Of a stretch of DNA of 25,655 nt, positions 7,858 to 16,363 are shown piece by piece; position 1 is the stretch's first letter, and each line of letters begins with the position of its first letter. Location of the stretch: contig CABUMU010000010.1 of NCBI GenBank assembly GCA_902492855.1, positions 1-25,655 on the forward strand. The letters are read 5' to 3'. The notes under the pieces are model-generated. The model had not been told where the DNA came from. It saw only the letters and a list, made by a program, of their open reading frames with translations, and did not search any database. This DNA comes from an uncultured Collinsella sp. (lineage in GTDB: Bacteria; Actinomycetota; Coriobacteriia; Coriobacteriales; Coriobacteriaceae). The translations under genes and the position numbers were made by a program.

Positions 7858-8571
7858 CTAGCCTTGGGTGACCAATCGGTAACCGATACCCACATGCGTT
7901 TGGATATAGCGCGGGTGCGCGGGGTCGGACTCGATCTTCTTACGCAACGTGCCCATAAAGACGCGCAGGCTCGCCAGGTCGCTCTTAGTCGCCGTACCCC
8001 AAATCTCGTGCAGGATAAACTGATGCGTCAGCACCTTGTCGGCGTTATGCGCCAGCAGGCACAGGAGCTTGTACTCGATCGGCGTCAGATGCAGTTCCTC
8101 GCCATCCATCGTGGCGATGCCGGCATCAAAATCGATATGCAGCTCACCGGTATCGAACGAGCCCTCGGAGGCAACACCGCCCGTTTGCGCATACGAAAGG
8201 CGCCTGAGCGTCGTGCGAATACGCGCGAGCAGCTCCTCGACCGAAAACGGCTTGGTCAGATAGTCGTCGGCACCGGCATCGAGCGCGCGGATTTTGTCCG
8301 CATCCTCGCTGCGCGCCGAGACCACGATAATCGGCATGCCCGACCATGCGCGCACCGACTCCACCACCTTGACGCCGTCCATATCGGGCAGGCCCAGATC
8401 GAGCAGCACGATGCTCGGCGTCTGCGACGAGGCGGCGGCGATAGCGGCATGGGCGGTCTCCACGGCCATATGGCGCAAGCCGTGCGCCTCGAGCGCGGCA
8501 ACGATTAAGTTGCGAACGGCAGGGTCGTCCTCAACGACCAAGATGAGCGGTTTTACGGCAGAGTTCGGCAC
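7858..8571 (-). CDS. KdpE-like OmpR-family response regulator
   Basis: A 237-residue cytoplasmic regulator. The receiver domain (8-125) has VVEDD, phospho-acceptor Asp58 in LLDLGLPDMDG, and the KPF motif. The winged-helix output domain (about 140-235) ends with HVGIGYRL. The start is GTG at 8571, because AAGGAG lies seven nt upstream and the receiver fold begins within ten residues; the longer ATG frame would run into the kinase gene. It starts 4 nt after the stop of the sensor kinase, so the two are co-translated. Resemblance to KdpE is strong in both domains. As no kdpFABC genes are here, the likely targets include the nearby kup, which is inference. Confidence 0.9.
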   Translation of the reverse strand: MPNSAVKPLILVVEDDPAVRNLIVAALEAHGLRHMAVETAHAAIAAASSQTPSIVLLDLGLPDMDGVKVVESVRAWSGMPIIVVSARSEDADKIRALDAGADDYLTKPFSVEELLARIRTTLRRLSYAQTGGVASEGSFDTGELHIDFDAGIATMDGEELHLTPIEYKLLCLLAHNADKVLTHQFILHEIWGTATKSDLASLRVFMGTLRKKIESDPAHPRYIQTHVGIGYRLVTQG

Positions 8572-8575
8572 GGCG

Positions 8576-10201
8576 CTACTCCTTATCAAACGAAACGTCG
8601 GCGGCAGGAAGCTCAATCGTAAAGACCGAGCCGTGCGGGTCCGCCGCGGCAACCTCTATGCTACCGCCATGCGCCAGCGCAATGGAGCGGCAGAGCGAAA
8701 GACCCAGGCCCACGCTGCGGTGACTGTCAGCCAGACCGTGGTTGGCGGTGTAGAACGACTCAAAGATCCGCTCGCGGTCCTCGGCTGCGATGCCCGGACC
8801 ATCGTCGACCACCGAGCACGCCACGCGTCCATCGTCGACGCTAATCGAAATCATGATATGCGAGCCCGTGGGCGTATAGGTGATGGCGTTGTTCACCAGA
8901 TTGACCACCAGCTGCACCATCAGGCGCGCATCGACGTTGACGAGCGCCGGCTCATCGCACGCCACCACCTTAAGGTCGTGCTCGCGCACGGCAGGGTTCA
9001 CGTGGCGCAGCGCCTCCTCGACGATATCGTCCATGAGCTCGAGCGTGGTCGACAGGCGCATACCGCCACCCTCGAGCTTGGTGATGGCGAGCAGATTCTC
9101 GACGGTGGCGTTGAGCCACAGCGCATCCGAGCGAATGGAAAGGAGCAGGCCGCGGCGCGTCTGGGCATCGAGCACCGCGGTGCCGGTCGAGCCCTGATCG
9201 AGCAGGACATCGGCATTGCCCGAAATACTGGTGAGCGGCGTACGCAGATCGTGCGAGATGGAGCGCAGCAGGTTGGCGCGCAGCTGTTCGTTTTTGGCGA
9301 GCACCGCCGCCTCCTCGCGGGCCTCCATGGCGCGGGCGCGATCGAGTGCCAGCTCGCCTTCGCTCACGATGGCATCGGCAAGTGTTCGCTCCTCGTGCGT
9401 CAGCACGTCGGGCTCGGCAACGATAGCCAGCACGCCCACCACCGAGGCGGGGTCGCCCGAGCGCGCGAAGCCGTCGCCTGTGCGAACCGTCAGGTAGATG
9501 CCATAAAACGCCGAGCCGCCAAACGTGGCGTCGAGCGGCGTTCCCACATAGGCGGATGCCGAGAGCCGCGGCGGCATCTGCGGCGCCAGTTCGTGCACCG
9601 GTGCGGCATCGCCCACGGCCGTGTATGTCGCACGCGGCAGCAGGTCATCGCCCTCGGCGTCGGCGCTGTACCACACGACCGGACAGCCCGAAAGACGAGC
9701 CAGCTGCGTTGCCATGGCATGGACAATCTGCTGCTGATCGGCGCATCGCTGCAGCATGCGGTTGGTCTCGAGCACCATATGCGTGCGACGGTCGCTAGCG
9801 GCAGCCTGTGCCAAGGCGCGGCGCAGGGCCAGCGCAATTGAGCTCGACACAAGCGAGACCACAAACATGATGAAAAACATGCCGGGATAGACGCGATCGA
9901 TAAACGACAGCGAGTAGCGCGGATCGACAAACAAGAAGTTGTAGAGCGCCGCGGCGGCAGCCGAACTCAACAGGCAATACAGGCGACTCCAGGTGAAAAA
10001 GGCACACAGCTGCACGGCAAGCACATAGACGATCATGATGCTCGGCGCGAGACCCGGATGGTCGAGCAGCGCGCCCACAATCGTCGCCGCGACCAGCAGC
10101 CCCACCGATACGCAGGCGTCATACAGAGGGCCGCGGCGCGTCAGCGTTGTGCGCCGCCACCAAAAGCTATCGGCAATATCGCCGTCCGCACGGACGTCCA
10201 T
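8576..10201 (-). CDS. Short KdpD-like sensor histidine kinase
   Basis: A 541-residue membrane kinase that corresponds to the C-terminal half of KdpD. Residues 28-130 hold the four-helix DUF4118 segment, with the KdpD-typical NFLFVDPRYSL loop. Residues 150-290 look like a GAF-type domain. HisKA follows with SISHDLRTPLTSISG near residue 320, and the ATPase domain has NLVNNAITYTP, DDGPGIAAEDRERIFESFY and GLGLSLCRSIALAHGG. The large cytoplasmic KdpD/Usp region of full-length KdpD (about 895 residues in E. coli) is absent. The start at 10201 is preceded by GAGAGAGGGG; a terminator-like hairpin sits just upstream, so expression depends on read-through or an unseen promoter. It pairs with the KdpE-like regulator 4 nt downstream. 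Confidence 0.88.
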   Translation of the reverse strand: MDVRADGDIADSFWWRRTTLTRRGPLYDACVSVGLLVAATIVGALLDHPGLAPSIMIVYVLAVQLCAFFTWSRLYCLLSSAAAAALYNFLFVDPRYSLSFIDRVYPGMFFIMFVVSLVSSSIALALRRALAQAAASDRRTHMVLETNRMLQRCADQQQIVHAMATQLARLSGCPVVWYSADAEGDDLLPRATYTAVGDAAPVHELAPQMPPRLSASAYVGTPLDATFGGSAFYGIYLTVRTGDGFARSGDPASVVGVLAIVAEPDVLTHEERTLADAIVSEGELALDRARAMEAREEAAVLAKNEQLRANLLRSISHDLRTPLTSISGNADVLLDQGSTGTAVLDAQTRRGLLLSIRSDALWLNATVENLLAITKLEGGGMRLSTTLELMDDIVEEALRHVNPAVREHDLKVVACDEPALVNVDARLMVQLVVNLVNNAITYTPTGSHIMISISVDDGRVACSVVDDGPGIAAEDRERIFESFYTANHGLADSHRSVGLGLSLCRSIALAHGGSIEVAAADPHGSVFTIELPAADVSFDKE

Positions 10202-10228
10202 CAGCGCCCCGCCCCTCTCTCAAAAACA

Positions 10229-10268
10229 AAAACCACCACAAAGGGACAGGCACCTTTGTGGTGGTTTT
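10229..10268 (-). terminator. Terminator after kup and mini-protein; hairpin family B copy 1
   Basis: A 16-bp perfect stem (10229-10244 with 10253-10268) has an 8-nt loop. On the minus strand it is followed by TTTTTGTTTTT, so it should end the kup/mini-protein transcript just before the kinase gene. Its core, ACAAAGGGAC...CCTTTGT, resembles the hairpin at 12722-12756 while the outer stem differs, which suggests a repeat family co-opted as a terminator or attenuator. Confidence 0.8.
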
Positions 10269-10314
10269 CCCTCGTGGTGGTTCTAAGTGTAAAGCCTTCT
10301 ACGACCGGCAGCCG

Positions 10315-10539
10315 CTAGACAAACAGCACGTGCGCGAGCAGGGCGCACACGCACACCGCTCCAAATACCAGTGCCACGATCGAAATCACGCGATCGGCCA
10401 TGTCCATGTTGGCACGATTCGTAAAGAACCGATCTTCGGCGGCGTCGGCGCGTGCCTCACACACCATCTCGGCAACCGCCTCGCGGCCATCAAGCATCTT
10501 TGCATCCATGTTTGCCCCCTCGGTCTCAATCTTGTCCAT
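10315..10539 (-). CDS. Small single-helix membrane protein in the potassium cluster
   Basis: A 74-residue protein I do not recognise as a named family. The first 45 residues are charged and Ala/Glu/Asp-rich (MDKIETEGANMDAKM...). A single strong hydrophobic helix (about 50-73, VISIVALVFGAVCVCALLAH) ends the protein at the membrane. It starts 31 nt after the kup stop on the same strand, so it shares the kup transcript and is followed by the terminator at 10229-10268. The first ATG (10539) has only GGAG ten nt upstream, whereas the internal Met11 has GAGGGGG, so the real product may be 64 residues. By position it could be an accessory or modulator of Kup, loosely like KdpF for Kdp; that is only a guess from context. 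Confidence 0.65.
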   Translation of the reverse strand: MDKIETEGANMDAKMLDGREAVAEMVCEARADAAEDRFFTNRANMDMADRVISIVALVFGAVCVCALLAHVLFV

Positions 10540-10570
10540 CGGAAACCAACTCCACGCAGCCTGTCGGCGC

Positions 10571-12598
10571 CTACGGCCGCTCGTTGGGAGCCAGGCGCTG
10601 CATCTTATTCACGGCCTTGAACTTGGTGAACAGCGGCACGTACTCAAAGCTCACGTTGGAGTTCTCCAGGCCGTACCAACGCGCGGGCGTGCCGGCGGCG
10701 CGGCGGATGATGTACTTGAGCGTGATGGCCGTACGCTCGCTGGGCTCCACATCGCTTTCGGGTGCCAGAAGCTTACGGATCAGGACGAACTTGAACGTGC
10801 CGATGTTACCCGGATCCTTGTAGACCGAGTAGTCATGCGTCTGCGGCGGCAGCTCGCCGGTGGCAGCAAGGTCCTGAACAACCTGACGCAGGTAGGCATT
10901 GACGCGCTGGTTGATCTTGTAGCCCAGGTACAGATGCACGCGGAAAACATAGTCGGTGCCAAACGTCTCGACCGAATAGGCAAAGGTGTGCGGCTCGTCC
11001 ATGGTCTCGACATTCACAAACCACCAGGCGCGGGCGCGCTTGGGATGCTTGTCCAAGATCGAGTAGACGATATCGCGGTCGATGTAGTCGGTATGGGTGT
11101 CCTTGGTCAGGTACACGACGTTGTCGCTCATGCGCTCGTAACGGTCGTCGTCACGCAGGCGCTTGAGCTGCGGCAGGTAGCTGCGCAGCGGCAGCAGCGT
11201 AAACTGGCGCTGCTCGACCGCCGTGCCGTTGTACCAGCACACCATAATGCCCATGATGAGTGCAGCCATGAGGATGGTGAAGTAGCCGCCGTGGAAGAAC
11301 TTGGTGAGCGAGCTCACGAAGAAGAAGCCTTCGAGCAAAAGGAAGAAGGCCGCGAAGATCCACGGAGCAACCTTGAGCTTGCGCTCCTCGTGCAGGTAGA
11401 AGAAGAGCAGCAGCGTGGTGCACATCATAGTCAGCGTAATGGCAAGGCCGTAGGCGGCTTCCATATGCGCCGAGTTCTGGAACAGCAGCACCACGATGAC
11501 GCAGCCCACGAGCATGACGTTGTTGACCATGGGGATGTAGAGCTGGCCCTTGGTCTCGGCAGGGTAGAAGACCTGCATGTGCGGCATAAGGTCCAGACGG
11601 CTGGCCTCGGACACCAGCGAGAATGCGCCGGTGATGAGCGCCTGCGAGGCGATGATGGCCGCAACGGTGGAAAGGCCTACGGCAAACGGGCGCAGGCCCG
11701 GGGCGAGCATCTGGTAGAACGGGTTGAGGTCGGCAATGCCCATGAGCTCGGGGTTGGCAGCGTTGTTCATAAGCCAAGCGCCCTGGCCCATATAGGAAAG
11801 CAGCAGGCAGCACTTAACGAACGGCCAGGTGGCGTAGATGTTGCCGCGGCCGACGTGGCCCATGTCGGAGTAGAGCGCCTCGGCACCGGTGGTGGCGAGG
11901 AAGCAGCTGCCCAGAATCATGATACCCGCGTGGTTGTTGGGGCTCAGCAAAAAGGCGATGCCGCGCACTGGGTTGAGGCACAGCAGCACGGCGGGGTGCT
12001 GGAAGACAAAAAACAGACCCGTGCCGCCCAGGAACAGGAACCACAGCGTCATGATGGGGCCAAAGGCGTGACCGATCTTGGCCGTACCGATGCGTTGCAC
12101 CAAAAAGAGCGCGATGATGATGGCGAGCGTAATGGCGACGACGCGGCCCTGGTCATCGCCCAGCACGGCATGGACCGCCGGGATGGTGCGCAGGCCCTCG
12201 ATGGCCGTGGTAACGGTAACGGCCGGCGTCAGGATGCCGTCGGCGAGCAGCGCGGCGCCACCCAGCATGGCGGGGATGATAAGCCACTTGCCACAGCGCT
12301 TGACCAGGCTGTACAGGGCAAAGATGCCGCCCTCACCATGGTTATCGGCGCGCAGCGAGATGAGCACATACTTGATGGTGGTCAGCAGCGTGACCGTCCA
12401 CACGACAAGGGAGAGCGCGCCAAGCACGAACTCCTCCGTCACGCTTCCGATGCCGCCGTTGCCGGCAACGAGCGCCTTGGTTACATACATAGGGCTGGTG
12501 CCGATATCGCCGTACACCACGCCCAGCGTGACGAGCATCGCCGAGATGCTCACAGGAATCGCAGCGTGCGAGGCTGCCTCCTTGGCCTTCTGTTCCAT
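10571..12598 (-). CDS. kup: Kup-family potassium uptake protein
   Basis: A 675-residue KUP/HAK/KT potassium-proton symporter. The N-terminus carries the signature GVVYGDIGTSPMYV, followed by about twelve membrane helices to roughly residue 455, with LRADNHGEGGIFALYS and NNHAGIMILGSCFLATTGAEALY as Kup-typical segments. The remaining ~220 residues are the soluble C-terminal domain. The start at 12598 is ATG with GGGAGGAAA upstream; a TTG further upstream lies in that site and was rejected. A TATAAT at 12634-12639 gives a leader of only about 30 nt, so no c-di-AMP riboswitch fits. The downstream genes are a mini membrane protein and a KdpDE-like pair, which suggests regulated potassium uptake. 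Confidence 0.95.
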   Translation of the reverse strand: MEQKAKEAASHAAIPVSISAMLVTLGVVYGDIGTSPMYVTKALVAGNGGIGSVTEEFVLGALSLVVWTVTLLTTIKYVLISLRADNHGEGGIFALYSLVKRCGKWLIIPAMLGGAALLADGILTPAVTVTTAIEGLRTIPAVHAVLGDDQGRVVAITLAIIIALFLVQRIGTAKIGHAFGPIMTLWFLFLGGTGLFFVFQHPAVLLCLNPVRGIAFLLSPNNHAGIMILGSCFLATTGAEALYSDMGHVGRGNIYATWPFVKCCLLLSYMGQGAWLMNNAANPELMGIADLNPFYQMLAPGLRPFAVGLSTVAAIIASQALITGAFSLVSEASRLDLMPHMQVFYPAETKGQLYIPMVNNVMLVGCVIVVLLFQNSAHMEAAYGLAITLTMMCTTLLLFFYLHEERKLKVAPWIFAAFFLLLEGFFFVSSLTKFFHGGYFTILMAALIMGIMVCWYNGTAVEQRQFTLLPLRSYLPQLKRLRDDDRYERMSDNVVYLTKDTHTDYIDRDIVYSILDKHPKRARAWWFVNVETMDEPHTFAYSVETFGTDYVFRVHLYLGYKINQRVNAYLRQVVQDLAATGELPPQTHDYSVYKDPGNIGTFKFVLIRKLLAPESDVEPSERTAITLKYIIRRAAGTPARWYGLENSNVSFEYVPLFTKFKAVNKMQRLAPNERP

Positions 12599-12633
12599 AA
12601 GCCGGTTTCCTCCCAACTTTAATGTTCGAAGGA

Positions 12634-12639
12634 ATTATA
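12634..12639 (-). promoter_or_regulatory. -10 box of kup
   Basis: A perfect TATAAT on the minus strand lies 36 nt before the kup start. No clear -35 is seen at 16-18 nt, so activation by a regulator such as the KdpE-like protein is possible but unproven. Confidence 0.55.
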
Positions 12640-12721
12640 GGTAATCGGCCCATGTTTGAATGGCACTGTTTTCCCAGCTAGATAAACATTTATACGGCCT
12701 TTAGGCCACCGCGGCGATATG

Positions 12722-12756
12722 GAATGTGACAAAGGGACTGTCCCCTTGTCACATTC
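12722..12756. repeat. Hairpin repeat, family B copy 2
   Basis: 16-nt arms (12722-12737 with 12741-12756) pair with a single mismatch around a 3-nt loop. The centre GACAAAGGGAC-TG-TCCCCTTGTC shares its core with the hairpin at 10229-10268. It starts right after the nitroreductase stop and could end that transcript, although no T-run follows. Similar words are, as far as I recall, frequent between genes in many bacteria. Confidence 0.8.
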
Positions 12757-12757
12757 G

Positions 12758-13606
12758 TCATTTTCCGAGCCAATTTTTGAACCACCACTCCATGGAGCGG
12801 CTCATCTCGGCCATAAAGGGGCTCGTGTGCTTGCGGGTGTAGATATCCATGACGCGCTCCCCCACCTCGCGGGCATGCGGACGGAACATTGCGTCCATCT
12901 CGGCCACCTGCGCGTCCATGGTCGCGGCATCCGCGCGGCAGTAGCGCTCCTCGTGCACCAGGTTCACCACGGGGTGCGCAATGGCCGGACGCTCCTTACG
13001 GGGCGTGCCGATGATGAGCATCGACAGCGGCATGGTATAGGGCGGCAGATCGAGCAGCTCGGCAACTTCCTCGGCGTTCTCCACGATGTCGCCAATGTAG
13101 CAGCTTCCCAGCCCCAGGGCCTCGGCGGCAACCACGGCGTTTTGCGCGGCGATCACGGCGTCCTGGGCCGCGATGGCAAAGTCGCCCAAACCCGGCGCGC
13201 GGCGGGGCGCCTTGCCCGTGCGCTCGACAAACTCGGGCTCAAAGCAGCCCACGTGCTCAAACAGATCGATCCACTTTGCATAATCGACCACAAATATGAG
13301 TGCCCAGGGCGCCTTGGCAATCATGGGCTGATGGTCGCACAGGTCGGCCAGGCGGCCGAGCGTAGCTTGCTCGCGGATGCTCACGATGGAATACATCATC
13401 ATGGCGCCCGCCGACGGCGCGCGACTCGCCGCATGCAGAATCGCCGCACGCTGCTCGTCGGTCACCGCTACGGGACGGTCGTTGTCATCGCGTGCAAAAG
13501 CGCGCGTAGAGGAACGGTGCTCCAACGTGTCCAGCACCGCATTGCCCGTGGTCTCGACCGGATAGCCGCACGTATCCACAGCCTTGGTGCAAACCTGCTC
13601 GCTCAT
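12758..13606 (-). CDS. Nitroreductase-family flavoprotein
   Basis: A 282-residue FMN-dependent NAD(P)H oxidoreductase of the nitroreductase superfamily. HRSSTRAF near residue 30 is the usual FMN-contact segment, and the C-terminal part has the family's ALGLGSCYIGDI and PLSMLIIGTPRKER segments. The last 60 residues (ending MEWWFKNWLGK) are an extra helical tail. The start at 13606 follows GAGGATGAGG. The substrate is unknown; members reduce nitro compounds, quinones, flavins or dehydrogenate amino-acid-derived rings. It is divergent from the LTA-synthase-like gene and ends against a repeat hairpin. Confidence 0.88.
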   Translation of the reverse strand: MSEQVCTKAVDTCGYPVETTGNAVLDTLEHRSSTRAFARDDNDRPVAVTDEQRAAILHAASRAPSAGAMMMYSIVSIREQATLGRLADLCDHQPMIAKAPWALIFVVDYAKWIDLFEHVGCFEPEFVERTGKAPRRAPGLGDFAIAAQDAVIAAQNAVVAAEALGLGSCYIGDIVENAEEVAELLDLPPYTMPLSMLIIGTPRKERPAIAHPVVNLVHEERYCRADAATMDAQVAEMDAMFRPHAREVGERVMDIYTRKHTSPFMAEMSRSMEWWFKNWLGK

Positions 13607-13819
13607 CGCCTCATCCTCGCTAATTCTTTAAGAAGCCTTTACGTTTCCGTGTAATTCCCGTCCATTATCGCGCAGGCCGCCACTACATTGCGCCACACCG
13701 CCGCACGTGCGCGTTAATATGGCTGGTTGTTGTGCGCAGCCACCAATTGCAGCGCATATCTTGGTAACAATCGGGTAAACCCCCGCTTTCGTACGTTTTA
13801 GTTTGTGAGGAGTCTCAGC
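13607..13819. promoter_or_regulatory. Divergent intergenic region, nitroreductase / LTA-synthase-like gene
   Basis: 213 nt without a gene. TAATAT at 13715-13720 could be a -10 for the rightward gene but has no good -35. No clear promoter, operator or hairpin was found for the nitroreductase. Confidence 0.35.
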
Positions 13820-16120
13820 ATGTTCGCTGCCGCCATCTCGCTCGTCGGTCTTGCGGCGACCGTCTACCTTGTCTTGCGCGAGGCCAAGGCCATTCGCGCT
13901 CAGTCGGGCACCGTTGCCAAAAGCGCTCTTGGGTGGAGCGTCGTCTTCGGCCTGTTCCAGGTCTTTTTGACTATTTGGGGCGCCATTGGCCTCGTCGCCC
14001 AAAACGAGCCGCTCGCCTTTGTGATGCTCATCCTGACCAACGCCATCCTCACCGGATGCGCCTGGGCCAGCATCGCCCGCGATCGCATCGCCCCGCGCGT
14101 CTTTGCGTTCGCCAAGCCCGACGCCCCCGCCCCCACCGGCAAGCTCGCCCGCCTGCGCGGCGCCTTTGTGGGCAAACCACTCGTCGCCGCCGTCCTGTGC
14201 CTGCTGCTCGCCGGCGTCTTTGCGCTGCTGGGCATGGAGGTCTCGTCCAACCACGACTTTACCTGGGTCTACCCCCTGTGCATCCTGCTCGAGTGGGCCA
14301 TCATCACCGTGCTCATGATCGGCTTGTTCTTCCTGTTCCAGCGCCACGGCGCAGCTCCCGCGGTCCTGGCCTTTGCCCTCTTTGTCCTGGGCATTGCCGA
14401 GTTCTTCGTCATCACGTTTAAATCCATGCCCATCCAGCCGGGCGACCTTTCGGCCATCTCCACCGCCGCCGCGGTCGCCGGCACCGGCTACACCTTCTCC
14501 ATCTCGCTGTTCTGTGTGCTGTCCATGGGCTTTACCGCCATCGCCATGCTGCTGTGCGAGTACGCCGGCCTGGTGGCACCGCACCGTCAGAAGGGCGCCG
14601 CCAACGCCAAGCGCATGCTGCTCACCAACCTGCTCGTCGCCGTGCTGTGCCTGGGCGGTGTGACCGCACACGTCACGCTCATCGACTACTACAACACCCT
14701 CGGCATCACCGTCTACACCTGGCGCCCGCTCGAGAGCTACTGGCGCGAGGGCTACCTGCCCGCTTTCATTAGCGCAGCGCAGTCCATCAAGCCGCCCAAA
14801 CCCGCCGACTACTCCGTCGACGATGCCAAGGCCACGCTCAAAAAGTACGCCAAGGCCTACGACAAGTCAGACGCGGCCAAGAGCGACGAGCGCGCCGCCG
14901 CAAAGGAGCAGTTCGATAGCGAGAAGCCCACGGTCATCGCCATCATGAACGAGACGTTCTCCGACCTGTCGATCTACCAGAACATGCGCGCCGGCTACGA
15001 GGGCCCGCAGTACTTTAAGAGCCTGTCCAACTGCCTCAGCCGCGGCAAGGTCTACGTGAGCGCCTACGGCGGCGGTACCGCCAATACCGAGTTTGAGTTT
15101 ATGACCGGCAACTCTATGGCCAACCTGGGCTCGGGCGTGTACCCCTACACCATCTACAACATGGAAACGACCGGTAATCTGGCAGAGCAGTTCAAATCGC
15201 TCGGCTATTCCACCACGGCCATGCACCCCAACCACGCGACCAACTGGAACCGCGAGAACGTCTACAAGGACTTTGGCTTTGACCAGTTCCTGTCCATCAA
15301 CGACTTCCAGGGCGCCGATACCCTGCGCGGCATGGTGACCGACCAGGCGACCTACGACAAGATTCTTGAGCTGCTCGACCAGAACGCCGATCCGCAGTTT
15401 ATCTTCGACGTGACCATGCAGAACCACTCGGGCTACGACACGGGTCTGCTGCCGGTCGACAAGCAGATGCACCTGAACATCGACACGACCGATCTGGACG
15501 CCAAGACCGTCGAGGACGGCACGCTCTCCGATGTCGACGAGTATGTCTCGTGCATCGAGCAGTCCGACCAGGCGCTTCGCTACTTCCTCAACGCCCTGAG
15601 CAAGCTCGACCGTAAGGTAGTCGTGGTGTTCTGGGGCGACCACCAGCCGTTCTTCCCGTCCAAGTTCAACGACAAGTGGTTTACCGGCGAGGACGATGCC
15701 ACGCACCAGGAACGTCTGTGGCAGACCGACTACATCATCTGGGCCAACTACGACGTTGCCGGCTGCGACCAGACGAGCGAGGTCGACGACCTGTCCACCA
15801 ACTACCTGTCCACGCAGCTTATGCAGCTGATCGGCGCACCGCTGACCGACTACCAGAAAGCGCACATGACGCTGCGCGAGTCGCTGCCCGCCATCAACTC
15901 GGTGGGCTACGAGGACGCCAGCCTGCGCTGGGCGCTCTCCTCCAACGTCACCGGTGACGATGCCGCTGCCGCGGCTGTCACCAAGGCACGCGAGGATTAC
16001 GCCAAGATGCAGTACTACGAGATGTTCCGCGACGGCAAGAACGTGTACACCGAGCACTTCCAGACCGAGGCCAACGAGACCGACCCCAACCTGGCACCGG
16101 GTACAACCAAGATCAAGTAG
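13820..16120 (+). CDS. LTA-synthase-family phosphoglycerol transferase-like membrane enzyme
   Basis: A 766-residue protein with a long membrane region (about 1-300, roughly eight helices) followed by an extracellular alkaline-phosphatase/sulfatase-fold domain (about 360-720). Catalytic marks of the LtaS family are present: Glu378 in MNETFSDL, nucleophile Thr420 in YGGGTANTEFEFMTG, and Asp607-His608 in WGDHQPF, all metal- or phosphate-site residues. Such enzymes move phosphoglycerol units onto lipid-linked or wall polymers. The start is ATG 13820 with GAGGAG eight nt upstream; a GTG five codons earlier lies at that site. Classical LtaS has five helices, so this longer membrane part may point to another cell-surface polymer. 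It is monocistronic; the probable terminator is at 16334-16358, after a 130-nt palindrome. Confidence 0.88.
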   Translation: MFAAAISLVGLAATVYLVLREAKAIRAQSGTVAKSALGWSVVFGLFQVFLTIWGAIGLVAQNEPLAFVMLILTNAILTGCAWASIARDRIAPRVFAFAKPDAPAPTGKLARLRGAFVGKPLVAAVLCLLLAGVFALLGMEVSSNHDFTWVYPLCILLEWAIITVLMIGLFFLFQRHGAAPAVLAFALFVLGIAEFFVITFKSMPIQPGDLSAISTAAAVAGTGYTFSISLFCVLSMGFTAIAMLLCEYAGLVAPHRQKGAANAKRMLLTNLLVAVLCLGGVTAHVTLIDYYNTLGITVYTWRPLESYWREGYLPAFISAAQSIKPPKPADYSVDDAKATLKKYAKAYDKSDAAKSDERAAAKEQFDSEKPTVIAIMNETFSDLSIYQNMRAGYEGPQYFKSLSNCLSRGKVYVSAYGGGTANTEFEFMTGNSMANLGSGVYPYTIYNMETTGNLAEQFKSLGYSTTAMHPNHATNWNRENVYKDFGFDQFLSINDFQGADTLRGMVTDQATYDKILELLDQNADPQFIFDVTMQNHSGYDTGLLPVDKQMHLNIDTTDLDAKTVEDGTLSDVDEYVSCIEQSDQALRYFLNALSKLDRKVVVVFWGDHQPFFPSKFNDKWFTGEDDATHQERLWQTDYIIWANYDVAGCDQTSEVDDLSTNYLSTQLMQLIGAPLTDYQKAHMTLRESLPAINSVGYEDASLRWALSSNVTGDDAAAAAVTKAREDYAKMQYYEMFRDGKNVYTEHFQTEANETDPNLAPGTTKIK

Positions 16121-16147
16121 CGGGTCGCTGCTAATTCACAACTGAAA

Positions 16148-16277
16148 CGTCTGTCCGGGCGGAGGCATATAAGGTTCCCTGCTCGGACAGTCCTGCGCAA
16201 GGCGGAGGCCAAATTAAGTGGCCTCCTTTGCGTGCGGAACTCGCGATGAACCTTATATGCCTCCGCCCGGACAGACG
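16148..16277. repeat. 130-nt element with 30-bp perfect inverted repeats
   Basis: The 30 nt at 16148-16177 are the exact reverse complement of 16248-16277. The 70 nt between them hold a second stem, GGAGGCCA (16204-16211) with TGGCCTCC (16219-16226), flanked by CGCAA and TTTGCG, so the whole can fold as one long structured arm. It lies between the LTA-synthase-like stop and its terminator. No coding potential and no target-site duplication are seen. It could be a non-autonomous palindromic element or a structured 3' UTR. Confidence 0.85.
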
Positions 16278-16333
16278 CCCTGTTGTTGGAGCGCGGCTTG
16301 TCATGGGGGGGTATCCGCAACATATATAAGTTG

Positions 16334-16358
16334 AAGGCCACGTCTTGTGGCCTTTTTT
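16334..16358 (+). terminator. Rho-independent terminator of the LTA-synthase-like gene
   Basis: AAGGCCAC (16334-16341) pairs with GTGGCCTT (16347-16354), followed by a T6 run. It is the first terminator with a good T-run after the stop at 16120. Confidence 0.85.
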
Positions 16359-16363
16359 GCATC

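Noticed and set aside
10400..12622. A 740-codon open frame on the plus strand opposite kup
   Set aside because: Mirror frame of a clear Kup transporter; composition is His/Gln/Glu-rich with no family resemblance.
12599..12757. A c-di-AMP or other riboswitch upstream of kup
   Set aside because: TATAAT at 12634-12639 leaves a leader of only about 30 nt, too short, and no riboswitch core motifs are seen.
16280..16358. A small RNA between TTGTCA (16298-16303) and the terminator at 16334-16358
   Set aside because: The -10 candidates (16321-16328) nearly touch the terminator stem, so any transcript would be about 25 nt; the terminator is better explained as belonging to the upstream gene.
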